From: Streptomyces sp. col6 | GTDB taxonomy: Bacteria; Actinomycetota; Actinomycetes; Streptomycetales; Streptomycetaceae | Direction: 5' to 3' | Assembly: GCF_008042035.1 (NCBI RefSeq) | Contig: NZ_RDBL01000014.1 | Location: 289,174 to 327,985 of the forward strand | Length of the DNA stretch: 38,812 nt | Part shown: piece after piece, positions 1 to 7,610 of the stretch | How positions within the stretch are numbered: the stretch's first letter is position 1 | Layout of the letters: each line of letters starts with the position of its first letter | The notes under the pieces: generated by a model | What the model was told of the DNA's origin: nothing | The model's input: only the letters and a program-made list of their open reading frames with translations | Databases searched by the model: none | Made by a program: the position numbers and the translations under genes

Positions 1-72
1 GGCGAGGGCGGGGTGGGGGAGCGCGGCAAGATCAGGATATCCGGCGCGCGGACCCCGTACGACCGTCGGCCG

Positions 73-555
73 TCAACGGCCGCCCGCGACCGGCCGGCCC
101 AGCGATTCGACCAGGGGCAGCAGCCGGTGCGGTACGCGTTCGCGCAGCGCCACCTCGGTCCGGGTCCTGACCACGCCGGGCAGCCGGATGAGCCGCTGGA
201 TGACGTCCTCCAGGTGCCCGTTGTCCCGGGCGACCACCCTGGTCAGCAGGTCGCCGCCGCCCGTCGTCGAGAAGGCCTCGACGATCTCCGGCACGGCGGC
301 GAGCGCGTCACCGACCTCGTCGAGATGGCCCTGGGTGACCTCCAGGTGCACGAACGCGAGGACGGGGTGGCCGAGCGCGGCGGGCGAGAGGAAGGGGCCG
401 CTCCCGGTGATCACGCCGTCCCGTTCCAGCCGGTCGATCCGCGCCTGGAGGGTGCCCCGGGCGATGGACAGGATGCGTGCGTACTCGCGCACGCTCGTCT
501 GCGGCTGTTCGATGAGCAGCCGCAGGATACGGGTGTCGAGTGCGTCCACCGCCAT
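73..555 (-). CDS. Lrp/AsnC family transcriptional regulator
   Basis: A 160-residue protein with the two-part Lrp/AsnC layout. Residues 6-50 are an N-terminal winged helix-turn-helix (LDTRILRLL, then the recognition segment around ARGTLQARIDRLERDG). Residues about 62-145 match the RAM ligand-binding and oligomerisation domain. Such proteins usually sense amino acids or related small metabolites and often regulate a neighbouring gene; the ligand here is not evident. The ATG at 555 is chosen because a purine-rich AAAGAGG lies just upstream and the length is normal for the family. The same frame stays open further upstream, but that stretch is antisense shadow of the LPMO gene. It lies downstream of the LPMO gene on the same strand, separated from it by a strong hairpin, so it is probably transcribed on its own. 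Confidence 0.9.
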   Translation of the reverse strand: MAVDALDTRILRLLIEQPQTSVREYARILSIARGTLQARIDRLERDGVITGSGPFLSPAALGHPVLAFVHLEVTQGHLDEVGDALAAVPEIVEAFSTTGGGDLLTRVVARDNGHLEDVIQRLIRLPGVVRTRTEVALRERVPHRLLPLVESLGRPVAGGR

Positions 556-651
556 GCTTCGCCGGCCTCTTTCGTGCGTCCTTCGGGGGCCAGCGACTGT
601 ATCAACGGCATCGGGCCGGGCCCGGTCGCCCGGCCGCCGTCGCGGACGGAT

Positions 652-684
652 GTGCCCCGCGCACGGGCGGGTGGCGCGGGGCAC
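652..684 (-). terminator. Hairpin terminator after the LPMO gene
   Basis: A perfect 11-bp inverted repeat (652-662 with 674-684, arm GTGCCCCGCGC) with an 11-nt loop starts 12 nt past the LPMO stop codon. There is no U-tract, which is common for Streptomyces terminators. Confidence 0.7.
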
Positions 685-695
685 GGCCGGGACGG

Positions 696-1286
696 TCAGA
701 ACTGCACGTCGGAGCAGGCGTAGAAGGCGTTGCCGGTGTCGGCGATCGTCCACACGCCGAGGATCAGGTGCTTGCCCGACTTCTGCGGCAGCACGCCCGA
801 GTGGGTCACCGTCGAGCCCGGCAGCCTGCCGCCGAACGGCACGGTGAGGAACGGCTGCGGGTCCAGGTCGGCCCGGGTGAGGGGCTTCGTGGGGTCGTAG
901 CCGTCCTTGGTGATGTAGTAGCGGAAGTCGGTCGTGGCGTGACGCGCCTCGATCCGCCAGTTGAAGGTGTAGCTCTGGTTGGCGGTGACCTTGGTGGCGG
1001 GCCAGGCGCCGCCGCGCGGGTCGTCGAGCTCGGAGAAGCGGCCGATGCCGCCCGAGCAGATGTGGCCGTCGGCCGGGCCGCGGGTGGGGAAGCCCTTGGG
1101 GCCCTCGACGCTCGGCGGCTCCCACTGGATCTGCCCGCAGTGCTTGACGGTGCCGATGCCGCAGAGCTGCTGACGGCTGATGGGGGAGTCGGTGTAGCCG
1201 TGGCTCTGGGCGGGGGCGGAGGTGGCCAGCAGGGCCGCCCCGGCGAGCCCGAGCCCGGTCAGTAACGAAGTGATCTTTCTGCGCAT
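696..1286 (-). CDS. Secreted AA10 lytic polysaccharide monooxygenase (single domain)
   Basis: A 196-residue secreted copper enzyme of CAZy family AA10, which cleaves chitin or cellulose oxidatively outside the cell. Residues 1-28 form a signal peptide (MRRKI, then a hydrophobic core, then APAQS). Cleavage exposes His29 (HGYTDSP), the N-terminal half of the copper histidine brace. His116 (EARHATTD) is the likely second brace residue and Phe188 (NAFYAC) the axial one. Four cysteines (42, 50, 77, 191) fit the two disulfides of small AA10 enzymes. No carbohydrate-binding module follows. The family resemblance (HGYTDSPISRQ, WEPPSVEGPKGFP) and the DasR-like sites in the promoter favour chitin, but substrate cannot be proven from sequence. 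A GGAG ribosome site (CTCC on the plus strand) lies about 8 nt before the ATG. Confidence 0.93.
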   Translation of the reverse strand: MRRKITSLLTGLGLAGAALLATSAPAQSHGYTDSPISRQQLCGIGTVKHCGQIQWEPPSVEGPKGFPTRGPADGHICSGGIGRFSELDDPRGGAWPATKVTANQSYTFNWRIEARHATTDFRYYITKDGYDPTKPLTRADLDPQPFLTVPFGGRLPGSTVTHSGVLPQKSGKHLILGVWTIADTGNAFYACSDVQF

Positions 1287-1328
1287 CCGTCGCTCCTGGA
1301 GATGTGGGGTGATGTCCGGAGAATTCTG

Positions 1329-1380
1329 CGGTCTAGACCAAGGGTGAGCGTAGCGATGTCAAGTTGACATGTCTAGACCA
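1329..1380 (-). promoter_or_regulatory. LPMO promoter with two DasR-like (dre) sites around a palindrome
   Basis: Two copies of GTCTAGACCA sit at 1331-1340 and 1371-1380. The first reads CGGTCTAGACCA (1329-1340), one base from the core TGGTCTAGACCA of the Streptomyces DasR element; the second differs at its first two core positions. Between them is a perfect 15-bp odd palindrome, ATGTCAAGTTGACAT (1356-1370). On the minus strand this supplies a TTGACA -35 (1357-1362), and a 17-nt spacer places the -10 inside the first dre copy, so a repressor there would block the promoter. DasR control of chitinolytic genes is established knowledge; binding here is inferred. Confidence 0.65.
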
Positions 1381-1400
1381 AGGAAATCTTCTCCTCGGGA

Positions 1401-1434
1401 AGGCCTGCGCGGCGGACGGCCGCCGCGCAGGCCT
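1401..1434 (-). terminator. Strong hairpin terminator after the M64 peptidase gene
   Basis: A perfect 15-bp stem (1401-1415 with 1420-1434, arm AGGCCTGCGCGGCGG) closes on a 4-nt loop, beginning 16 nt downstream of the peptidase stop codon. It separates that gene from the LPMO promoter. Confidence 0.8.
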
Positions 1435-1450
1435 CCGGAGCGACGGGGTT

Positions 1451-2794
1451 CTACCGGCGGGACGCCTTGACCTTCCAGGTCAGCCGCTCGGTGGTCTCGG
1501 CGCGGACCGCGGGGTCGCGGACCGACTTCGTGCGGTCCGTCGACTCGAGCGTGACCGTGTGCGTCCTGCCGTCCCTCGGCACGCCCAGCGAGGAGGGGGC
1601 GGCGGCGGTGAGACCCGTGGCCCGCTTCACCCGGACCCCGTCGACGTACCAGCGCAGCTCGGGAGCCGCCAGTCCGGTCAGGGCGGCCCGCGTCACCTCG
1701 ATCCGGTCGGTCCTGCGGATCGTGGCGCCCGAAGGGGTGCTGCTGCTCAGCGCGTTGGCCTCGCGGTAGAAGCCCGCGATCATGGCCTCGCGCCCGGGGA
1801 GGTTGAAGTCCCTGACGTTCAGGGCCCGCATGATCGAGTTGGCGGTCGGGCGGTAGATCCCGTACGGGTAGTAACTGCTGCCCTCGTACGTGCCGACTGT
1901 GCCGCCCGTGGGGTCGGTCTCGCCGAGCCAGCGGTACCACTTGCTCCTGTCGGAGGCCATCCGGTCCGCGGTGAAGATGCTGGAGTTGATGTCCGGAAGC
2001 TCGCCGCCCGTCCAGGTGCCGTAGCTGTCGTACGTGTACTCGTCCGCCAGCAGGCCCACCGAGTGGGCTATCTCGTGGGCGGCGATCATGTTCGACTGCT
2101 CGTTGTCGGACGAGAGGGTCGAGACACCGTCGAAGGGGTAGCCCTCGGCCTCCAGGCCCGAGTAGCCGGCGCCGCCGTACTTGGTGGAGTGGGAGACGAC
2201 GACGACCAGGTCCGCGTCCGGCGCCTTCGCCGCGTACGAGGCGACCTTGTCGATGTCGGCGCAGATCAGCCGCTCGGTCTGCGAGCACCAGAAGTAGCTG
2301 CCGAGGGCCGTGTCCTTGGCGACGTCCGCGGTGGGGTCCCCGCTGATGCCGGACTCGGCGGAGACGGCGTCGACCGTCCACACGTTCATCAGGCCCTGAT
2401 AGCTGGCATAGGGCTCGATGGTGGTGATGTCCGCCCACTTGGCGGCGGCCGCGGAGTGGAAGGCCTCCTGCTCACCGGCCGTGTAGCCGTCGCCGACGAT
2501 CACCACGTCGAGCCGGTCGTCCGAGGAGCCGGTCACCGACAGCCGGCCGACCGCCCCGTCCGTCGTCGGTGCGGCGGACGCGGAGCTCCGGGCCGCGGTG
2601 TGCTTCGTCTCCGTGCGGAGCGGGACCTCGGTCCGGTGTCCCGGACCGCCCGGCTCGGGGAAGTACTCGACGCCGACGTGCGGTTCCCGCGTGGGCTCCG
2701 GGTCCGAGGCCGACGCGGGAGCGGCGAGCGCCGCCCCGAGGAGGGTCATGAGCGCGACGCCCGTGGACAGGGCGGCCGCCTTTTTTGTGTTCAT
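1451..2794 (-). CDS. Secreted M64-type zinc metallopeptidase
   Basis: A 447-residue secreted protein of the IgA-peptidase M64 group. Residues 1-30 are a signal peptide (MNTKKAAAL, then a hydrophobic core, then APASAS). The catalytic motif HEIAHSVGLLADEY begins at His240, giving HExxH (240-244), a glycine turn and Asp251, as in M64 enzymes. The region from about residue 95 (LDVVIVGDGYTAGEQEAF) to 365 is the peptidase domain. The C-terminal 80 residues look like a small beta-rich appendage (WYVDGVRV, HTVTLESTD). The ATG at 2794 has GGAAAGGA upstream and directly precedes the signal peptide; the frame is open upstream, but that part is antisense to the regulator gene. It is divergent from the XRE-TPR gene. 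The natural substrate is unknown; IgA cleavage is only the founding member's activity. Confidence 0.88.
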   Translation of the reverse strand: MNTKKAAALSTGVALMTLLGAALAAPASASDPEPTREPHVGVEYFPEPGGPGHRTEVPLRTETKHTAARSSASAAPTTDGAVGRLSVTGSSDDRLDVVIVGDGYTAGEQEAFHSAAAAKWADITTIEPYASYQGLMNVWTVDAVSAESGISGDPTADVAKDTALGSYFWCSQTERLICADIDKVASYAAKAPDADLVVVVSHSTKYGGAGYSGLEAEGYPFDGVSTLSSDNEQSNMIAAHEIAHSVGLLADEYTYDSYGTWTGGELPDINSSIFTADRMASDRSKWYRWLGETDPTGGTVGTYEGSSYYPYGIYRPTANSIMRALNVRDFNLPGREAMIAGFYREANALSSSTPSGATIRRTDRIEVTRAALTGLAAPELRWYVDGVRVKRATGLTAAAPSSLGVPRDGRTHTVTLESTDRTKSVRDPAVRAETTERLTWKVKASRR

Positions 2795-2820
2795 GTCAAT
2801 CCTTTCCTCACGCCCGCACT

Positions 2821-2862
2821 GGTTAAGTTGTTGGTTCAATGGGCTTGAGTTGGCGCTTAACC
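2821..2862. promoter_or_regulatory. Spaced inverted repeat in the M64/XRE divergent region
   Basis: GGTTAAG (2821-2827) and its reverse complement CTTAACC (2856-2862) stand 35 bp apart centre to centre, just upstream of the peptidase start. The surrounding AT-rich bases contrast with the GC-rich flanks, so this is a plausible operator or promoter element. The binding protein is unknown. Confidence 0.35.
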
Positions 2863-3044
2863 TAGGTTGTGCGACGGGGGCGCACAAGGGGTGGCCGGGA
2901 GGGTGTGGCGTATCGAGGAGGTATCGCTTCGCGGACCCGACAACGGCCGGTACGTGTGGGAATATGCGTGTCCCCACGGGTGACGAGTCCGACCGGCGCA
3001 CGCGGCCGCCGGGACCACTGGGGGACGAGAAGCGAGGGGCTGTC

Positions 3045-4463
3045 ATGGCGCAGGCCGACGGGGTGCCGGTCAACGGTGAGGGAACGATCCGCTCCGAGGC
3101 CGGGCGGCCGGAGGGGCCGGGGGATCCCGCGGCGATCGGCCGGCGCGTGAGGAGTCTGCGCAAGGAGCGCGGGCTGACCCAGCGGCAGCTCGCCGAGCCC
3201 GAGTACACCGCCGCGTACGTCTCGACCCTGGAGGCTGGCAAGGTGCGCCCCTCCGGGGCCGCCCTGCGGTACATCGCCGAGCGGCTCGGGGTCGCCGAGG
3301 AGGAGCTGGCCACGGGCAGGCCCACCCATCTCGTCGCGGAGCTGCGGGTCGGGCTGACCGACGCGCAGCGGGTGCTGGCCGTGGGCGACGCGGCGGACGC
3401 GCGCGCCGCCTACGAGCAGATCCTGCGCAGGGCCGACGAGTACCAGCTCGCCCAGGAACGGGGAGCCGCGCTCACCGGCCTGGGGGAGTGCGCGCTGGAG
3501 ACGGGCGAACTCGCCGAGGCCGTCGGCCGCTTCGAGGCGGCGGAAGTCGCGCTGGCCCGCGAACCCCTCCCGGCCCGTGCGCGGGCGGTCCGGGGCCGGT
3601 CGATCGCGCACTACCTCGCGGGCGAACTCCGTTACTGCTGCTACCTGCTGGAAAGCGCGATCGACGAGCTGAACACGTCGGGGCTGCACGATCCGGGCGC
3701 GCTGCTCCAGCTGTACACGGCGTCGATCGCTCCGTACATGGACATGGGTGCCCACGCCCGCGCCGCGCAGGCCGCCGAACTCGCGCTCGCCCTGGTGCCC
3801 CAGGTGTCCGACCCCGCTCTCGTGGCCGGCATGCACCGCACCGTGGCCCGCACCCTGATCGCCGAAGGCAGGGCCGACGACGCCCGGACCTCGCTGGCGC
3901 GCGCCACCGAGCTCTACGAGCAACTGCAGATCCGTACCGAACTCGCGCACTGCCACTGGATGCGGGGCTACGTCTGCGCCCAGGACGGCGACCTCGTCCA
4001 GGCGGAGGCGGCGCTGCGGACCGCTCGCTCGATGCTGGTCTCCAAGCGCGCGGCCCTGTACGTCTCCCAGGTGGAGGTCGAACTCGCCGACGTCCTGCGC
4101 AGGAGCGGGAAGTCGGCCCAGGCCGCGGAGCTGCTGGGGACTCTGCTGGCCGGTCTCCAGCACGACCGCGGCGCGCTGCACGCCGGTGGGGCCCACCGGC
4201 TGCTCGGGCTGATCGCGGAGGAGGCCGGGGACACCGAGTCCGCCGAGCTGCACTACGCGACCGCGCTCTCCCTGCTCGAACAGACCGGAGCCGCCGGGGA
4301 CCTCGCCGACATCTGCCGCCTCCTCGGCGATCTGATGCGCCGCGAGGGCCGTACGGAGGAGGCGCTGAACGCGTACCGGACCGGGCTCGGACACCGCGCC
4401 GAACCGGGGACCACCACGCTCGGCCCCGCTCCCGCCCGCCCGCCCTTCACGCCCTGGACCTGA
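3045..4463 (+). CDS. XRE-family regulator with C-terminal TPR repeats
   Basis: A 472-residue protein. Residues about 28-75 form an XRE helix-turn-helix (IGRRVRSLRKERGLTQRQLA, then YVSTLEAGKVRPSGAALRYIAERLG). Residues 95-455 are mostly alpha-helical pairs rich in A, L and E (for example QLYTASIAPYMDMGAHARAAQAAELAL and TESAELHYATALSLLEQTGA) that read as tetratricopeptide repeats. This layout is common in Streptomyces regulators that sense a peptide or protein partner through the TPR part. The ATG at 3045 follows GCGAGGGG; an in-frame ATG at 2964 is possible but has a poor ribosome site. It may control the divergent peptidase gene, but nothing proves it. Confidence 0.85.
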   Translation: MAQADGVPVNGEGTIRSEAGRPEGPGDPAAIGRRVRSLRKERGLTQRQLAEPEYTAAYVSTLEAGKVRPSGAALRYIAERLGVAEEELATGRPTHLVAELRVGLTDAQRVLAVGDAADARAAYEQILRRADEYQLAQERGAALTGLGECALETGELAEAVGRFEAAEVALAREPLPARARAVRGRSIAHYLAGELRYCCYLLESAIDELNTSGLHDPGALLQLYTASIAPYMDMGAHARAAQAAELALALVPQVSDPALVAGMHRTVARTLIAEGRADDARTSLARATELYEQLQIRTELAHCHWMRGYVCAQDGDLVQAEAALRTARSMLVSKRAALYVSQVEVELADVLRRSGKSAQAAELLGTLLAGLQHDRGALHAGGAHRLLGLIAEEAGDTESAELHYATALSLLEQTGAAGDLADICRLLGDLMRREGRTEEALNAYRTGLGHRAEPGTTTLGPAPARPPFTPWT

Positions 4464-4649
4464 GGCGCGGGCAGGACCGGGCGGGGCCCGCGGCGGCGGC
4501 CGTTCGCACGGGTGGCCTGCGAGGCTGGTCCGTTGGCTCTGCCGTGGCCGAGATGAGCGACAGAATTCTGGGCCAGCGGCTCAATGAACCAGGCTCGATT
4601 TGAACCATTAGCCCGTCGGATGCTGAGATAGGTCAATCAATGGCGCTGC

Positions 4650-4666
4650 GGGTCCCTCGGGGACCC
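4650..4666. terminator. Hairpin between the XRE regulator and FUSC fragment
   Basis: A perfect 7-bp stem GGGTCCC/GGGACCC (4650-4656 with 4660-4666) closes on a TCG loop, with further partial pairing in the flanks (GGCGC and GCGCC). It precedes CTTTCTC, so it may terminate the regulator transcript. Confidence 0.4.
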
Positions 4667-4724
4667 ATGCGGCGCCTTTCTCATGTCCGGGCATGGTCCA
4701 GATACGAAGAAGGGGCGGGGCAAC

Positions 4725-5185
4725 TTGCTGAAGAGGGCGTTCGTCGCACCGGACCCGGGCCGGATCCGGCTCCGGTTCGCCTGCCGGGCCGTGCTCGGCA
4801 TCGGGCTCGCCGTGGTGGTGTGCGGGCTCGTCGGCCACTCGCTCGTGGCGGCCATCACCGGCGGCCTCGCCGCGCTGCTCGCCCTGTTCACCGTGACCGA
4901 CCCCACCGTCCGCGGCCAGGCGGTCACCACCGCGCTGCTGCCCGCTGTCGGCTTCCCGGTGCTCGCCCTCGCCGCGGTCCTCCACGACCACCCCGTCGCC
5001 CGCGACGCCGCGTTCCTCGCGGTCATGGGCGCGGGGGTCTACGCGAGGCGGTGGGGGCCGCGCGGGCACTCCCTCGGCGTCTTCGCGTTCATGGCCTTCT
5101 TCAGCACGCAGTTCCTCCACACCCTGCCCCGCCAGCTTCCCGAGCTCTACTCCGCCGTCGCCCTGTCCCTGCTCTGCGCGGGGCG
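4725..5185 (+). pseudogene. FUSC-family membrane protein, N-terminal fragment
   Basis: This is the N-terminal membrane domain of a FUSC (fusaric-acid-resistance-like) protein, an inner-membrane family linked to export of aromatic acids. Several hydrophobic helices are visible (AVLGIGLAVVVCGLVG, AAITGGLAALLALF, ALLPAVGFPVLALAAVL, LGVFAFMAFFSTQFLH). Similarity to the family ends soon after ELYSAVALSLLC, where the sequence enters the reversed sugar-transporter operon. The frame stays open for another 300 codons without native meaning. The TTG at 4725 is preferred because AGGGGCGGGG lies just upstream; an in-frame ATG at 4683 lacks a ribosome site. The end coordinate is an estimate of the breakpoint. 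The missing C-terminal part lies on the opposite strand at 14059-15040. Confidence 0.75.
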
Positions 5186-5212
5186 CGCCGCGGGGCGGGT
5201 GTCGGTCGACAT
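5170..5212. other. Left rearrangement breakpoint (FUSC / sugar permease 2)
   Basis: Plus-strand FUSC coding sequence runs into minus-strand sugar-operon sequence here. A minus-strand ATG at 5212, 4 nt after the first permease's stop codon, starts a 21-codon frame (MSTDTRPAARP, then a stop at about 5147). That is where the second permease of a CUT1 operon would begin. The exact junction cannot be placed without an intact relative. Confidence 0.6.
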
Positions 5213-5216
5213 CGCG

Positions 5217-6146
5217 TCACATACCTTCCCGGGTGGAGCGCATGTTCCCGAAGCCGCTGAAGCGGACGAGGATCAGCGAGATCGCGGTGGCCACGACGAC
5301 GAGGGCGGTCGCGATCGCGGCGGCGTACCCGAGGTCGTAGGTCTGGAAACCGGTGCGGTACATCAGGTACGGCAGGATGGTGGTGTCCGTTCCCGGACCG
5401 CCCTTGGTCATGATGAGCACGGTGTCGAAGTAGGTCAGCGAGCCGACGATCATCAGGACCGAGGAGGTCGTGATGGTGTTTCGCAGCTGCGGCAGGGTGA
5501 TGTGGAAGAACTGCCGGAACATGCCCGCGCCGTCGATCTCGGCGGCCTGGTAGAGGACCTGGGGGATCTGCCGGGTGCCGCCCTGGTAGATCAGGGTGTG
5601 GAAGGGCATGAACTGCCAGCCGCCGACGAACGCCACGGTGAGCAGGGCACCGGTGGACGAGCCCATGATGTTCGGGTCGATGCCGAACCAGGGCCCGATC
5701 TCCTTGATGACCCCGAAGTTGGGATCGAGCAGCGCGTGGAACAGCATCGCGATGGCTGTGGTGGACAGCAGCAGCGGGACGAAGAAGATCGCGGAGAGCA
5801 CGGCGCGGCTGCGCTGCCGGCCGGCCGCCCAGACGCCGAGGAGCAGGGCCACCGGGGTCTGGAAGACCCAGCTGATGGTGGTGAGCAGCAGGCTGAGCCA
5901 GGCGGCCTGGCGGAACTCGGGGTCCTTGAAGAGCCGCGTCCAGTTGGCCGTACCGGCGGAGGTCGGGGAGTTCAGCCCGTCCCAGTGGCAGAAGGAGAGG
6001 TACACGGCGATCGCCAGCGGGACGATCGCGAAGAGGGCGAAGAAGAGGATGCCGGGCAGCGCCCAGGCGACCGGGGGGCGGCCGACGTTGCCGGCGGCCG
6101 CCTTCCGTCCTCCGCGCACCTTGGGTGACGAGGAGACGTGCGACAT
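5217..6146 (-). CDS. CUT1 sugar ABC transporter permease (MalF/UgpA-like)
   Basis: A 309-residue inner-membrane permease of a carbohydrate-uptake (CUT1) ABC importer. About six hydrophobic segments are visible, beginning with WALPGILFFALFAIVPLAIAV. The cytoplasmic EAA loop that docks the ATPase is at YQAAEIDGAGMFRQFFHITL. It starts 2 nt after the stop codon of the binding-protein gene, so the two form one operon. The gene itself looks complete (ending STREGM). The operon does not: the second, MalG-like permease expected next is reduced to a remnant of at most 21 codons at the rearrangement breakpoint. No ATPase is encoded here, which is normal in Streptomyces, where MsiK serves several CUT1 systems. 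Without its partner permease the importer is probably not functional. Confidence 0.9.
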   Translation of the reverse strand: MSHVSSSPKVRGGRKAAAGNVGRPPVAWALPGILFFALFAIVPLAIAVYLSFCHWDGLNSPTSAGTANWTRLFKDPEFRQAAWLSLLLTTISWVFQTPVALLLGVWAAGRQRSRAVLSAIFFVPLLLSTTAIAMLFHALLDPNFGVIKEIGPWFGIDPNIMGSSTGALLTVAFVGGWQFMPFHTLIYQGGTRQIPQVLYQAAEIDGAGMFRQFFHITLPQLRNTITTSSVLMIVGSLTYFDTVLIMTKGGPGTDTTILPYLMYRTGFQTYDLGYAAAIATALVVVATAISLILVRFSGFGNMRSTREGM

Positions 6147-6148
6147 CG

Positions 6149-7459
6149 TTACTTGACGGCCTTCATTGCGGCGACGAACTGCTCGGGCGTGGACTTGCCG
6201 GCGAACAGCTTGCTGATCTCGGTGAGCAGCGGGGTGGCGATCCTGGACTCCAGCGCCTGGTCCCAGGACAGGGTGAAGTCGGGGGCCTTCTGGACCATCT
6301 CGTACTGGTCGGTGGCGAACTTCGGGTTCGGCGATCCGCTCAGCATGGAGGCGGCGTTGGAGGTGGTGGGCACGTCGCCGTTGTCCACGAGGGCCTGGGC
6401 GTAGGACTTGGAGGCCATGGTCTTGAGGAAGGCTATGGCCGCGTCCTTGTGCTTCGTGCGGGCGTTCACCGACCAGTAGTTGGTGGGGTTGCCGACCACG
6501 TCGGCCGGGTCACCGACGCCGCCGGCGACGGTCGGGAAGTTCGTCCAGCCGAGGTCCTTCTCGGCGAATTCGGGCGCCTTGCCGAGCTGGGTGGAGTACT
6601 CCCACGAGCCCATCAGGTGCATGGCCGCCTTGCCCTTGTTGAGCAGGGTGGGCGCACCGCCGTTGCCGTAGTCGACGGAGTTGAAGTTCTTGCCGAACGC
6701 GCCGTCGTCGACGAGCTGCTTGACGGTCTGGGCGGTCTTCAGGACGGCCGGGTCGCCCCAGGCGGTGCTGTCGCCGTTCTGGATCTTGCGGAAGACGTCG
6801 GGGCCGCCGATCCGGTCGAGCAGGTACTCCAGCCACATCAGCTCGGGCCACTTGTCGGACCCGCCGAGGGCGAACGGCGTGATGCCCTTGCTCTTGAAGG
6901 TCTTGATGGCCTTCTGCAGGTCCTCCCACGTCTTGGGGGCCGTGACGTCGTTCTCGGCGAAGAGGGTCTTGTTGTAGAAGAGCATCACGGGCTGCATACC
7001 GCGCATCGGGACGCCGTAGACCTTCCCGTCGAGGCTGCCGGCCGTGACGATCGACGGCAGGAAGCCGTCCTTCAGGGTGGCGTCGCTCTTGAACGTCGAG
7101 GTGAGGTCGACCAGCTGGTTCGCGTCGACGTACGGCTTGATGGAGCCGCCGCCCCAGTTGAAGAAGATGTCGGGGGCGCTCGGGGAGCCCATGGCGCTGC
7201 GGAGCTTGTTGACGTAGTCGGTGCCGGGTACGGAGACGAGCTTGACCTTCACGTCGGAGGTCTTGTTGAACTCCTTCACCGCGGCCTGCTGAACCTTCAC
7301 GGCATCGTCGCCGTAGACGTACGCGGTCAGCGTGGCGCCACCGCCGCCGCTGCCGCCGTCCGATCCGCAGCCCGCCAGGACTCCCGCCATGACCATGGCC
7401 GCACCGGCCGCGGTCCATCTCGCCGCCCGCTTGCCCTGAGTGAAAATTCCCGACCGCAT
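6149..7459 (-). CDS. CUT1 sugar-binding lipoprotein
   Basis: A 436-residue extracellular solute-binding protein of the type-1 (MalE/UgpB-like) family. The signal sequence ends in a lipobox (GVLAGC) with Cys31 as the lipidated residue, followed by a Gly/Ser-rich linker (SDGGSGGGG). The mature part has the family pattern (LTAYVYGDDAVKVQQAAVKEFNK; PDIFFNWGGGSIKPYVDANQL; VYGVPMRGMQPVMLFYNKTLF; a late KDAAIAFLKTMAS). It delivers a sugar to the permease encoded next. The sugar is unknown; xylo-oligosaccharide or another plant-derived sugar is a guess from the operator type only. The ATG at 7459 follows AGAGGTG; the longer open frame upstream would overlap the operator and lacks a signal-peptide start. 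It is divergent from the LacI gene. Confidence 0.9.
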   Translation of the reverse strand: MRSGIFTQGKRAARWTAAGAAMVMAGVLAGCGSDGGSGGGGATLTAYVYGDDAVKVQQAAVKEFNKTSDVKVKLVSVPGTDYVNKLRSAMGSPSAPDIFFNWGGGSIKPYVDANQLVDLTSTFKSDATLKDGFLPSIVTAGSLDGKVYGVPMRGMQPVMLFYNKTLFAENDVTAPKTWEDLQKAIKTFKSKGITPFALGGSDKWPELMWLEYLLDRIGGPDVFRKIQNGDSTAWGDPAVLKTAQTVKQLVDDGAFGKNFNSVDYGNGGAPTLLNKGKAAMHLMGSWEYSTQLGKAPEFAEKDLGWTNFPTVAGGVGDPADVVGNPTNYWSVNARTKHKDAAIAFLKTMASKSYAQALVDNGDVPTTSNAASMLSGSPNPKFATDQYEMVQKAPDFTLSWDQALESRIATPLLTEISKLFAGKSTPEQFVAAMKAVK

Positions 7460-7473
7460 GACCGCACCTCTGT

Positions 7474-7484
7474 CGAATCTTTCG
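7474..7484. promoter_or_regulatory. LacI-type operator CGAA-N3-TTCG (binding-protein side)
   Basis: CGAATCTTTCG lies 15-25 bp upstream of the sugar-binding-protein start codon. The pattern CGAA-N3-TTCG is that reported for BxlR-type LacI regulators of Streptomyces xylan genes. A second copy lies on the other side of the divergent region. Confidence 0.6.
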
Positions 7485-7551
7485 GAGTTGCTTGCGAATG
7501 TTGCCGGAACCGTACGGTTGGGTTTCGGGCCAGTCAAGAGGTCGCGGAGCG

Positions 7552-7562
7552 CGAATTTTTCG
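7552..7562. promoter_or_regulatory. LacI-type operator CGAA-N3-TTCG (regulator side)
   Basis: CGAATTTTTCG repeats the same 4-3-4 pattern 49 bp upstream of the LacI-family start codon and 78 bp from the first copy. The arrangement fits a regulator that represses both its own gene and the transporter operon. Confidence 0.55.
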
Positions 7563-7610
7563 CCGGGGCACCCCGCTCGGTTCGGGCGCCGGGCGGTTAC
7601 GATTCGCTGT

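Noticed and set aside
1..72. Left edge of the window downstream of the Lrp gene
   Set aside because: Too short to contain an identifiable gene or terminator.
4575..4612. T-arm-like sequence suggesting a tRNA or attachment site
   Set aside because: No cloverleaf can be built around it on either strand, and no integrase or direct repeat was found.
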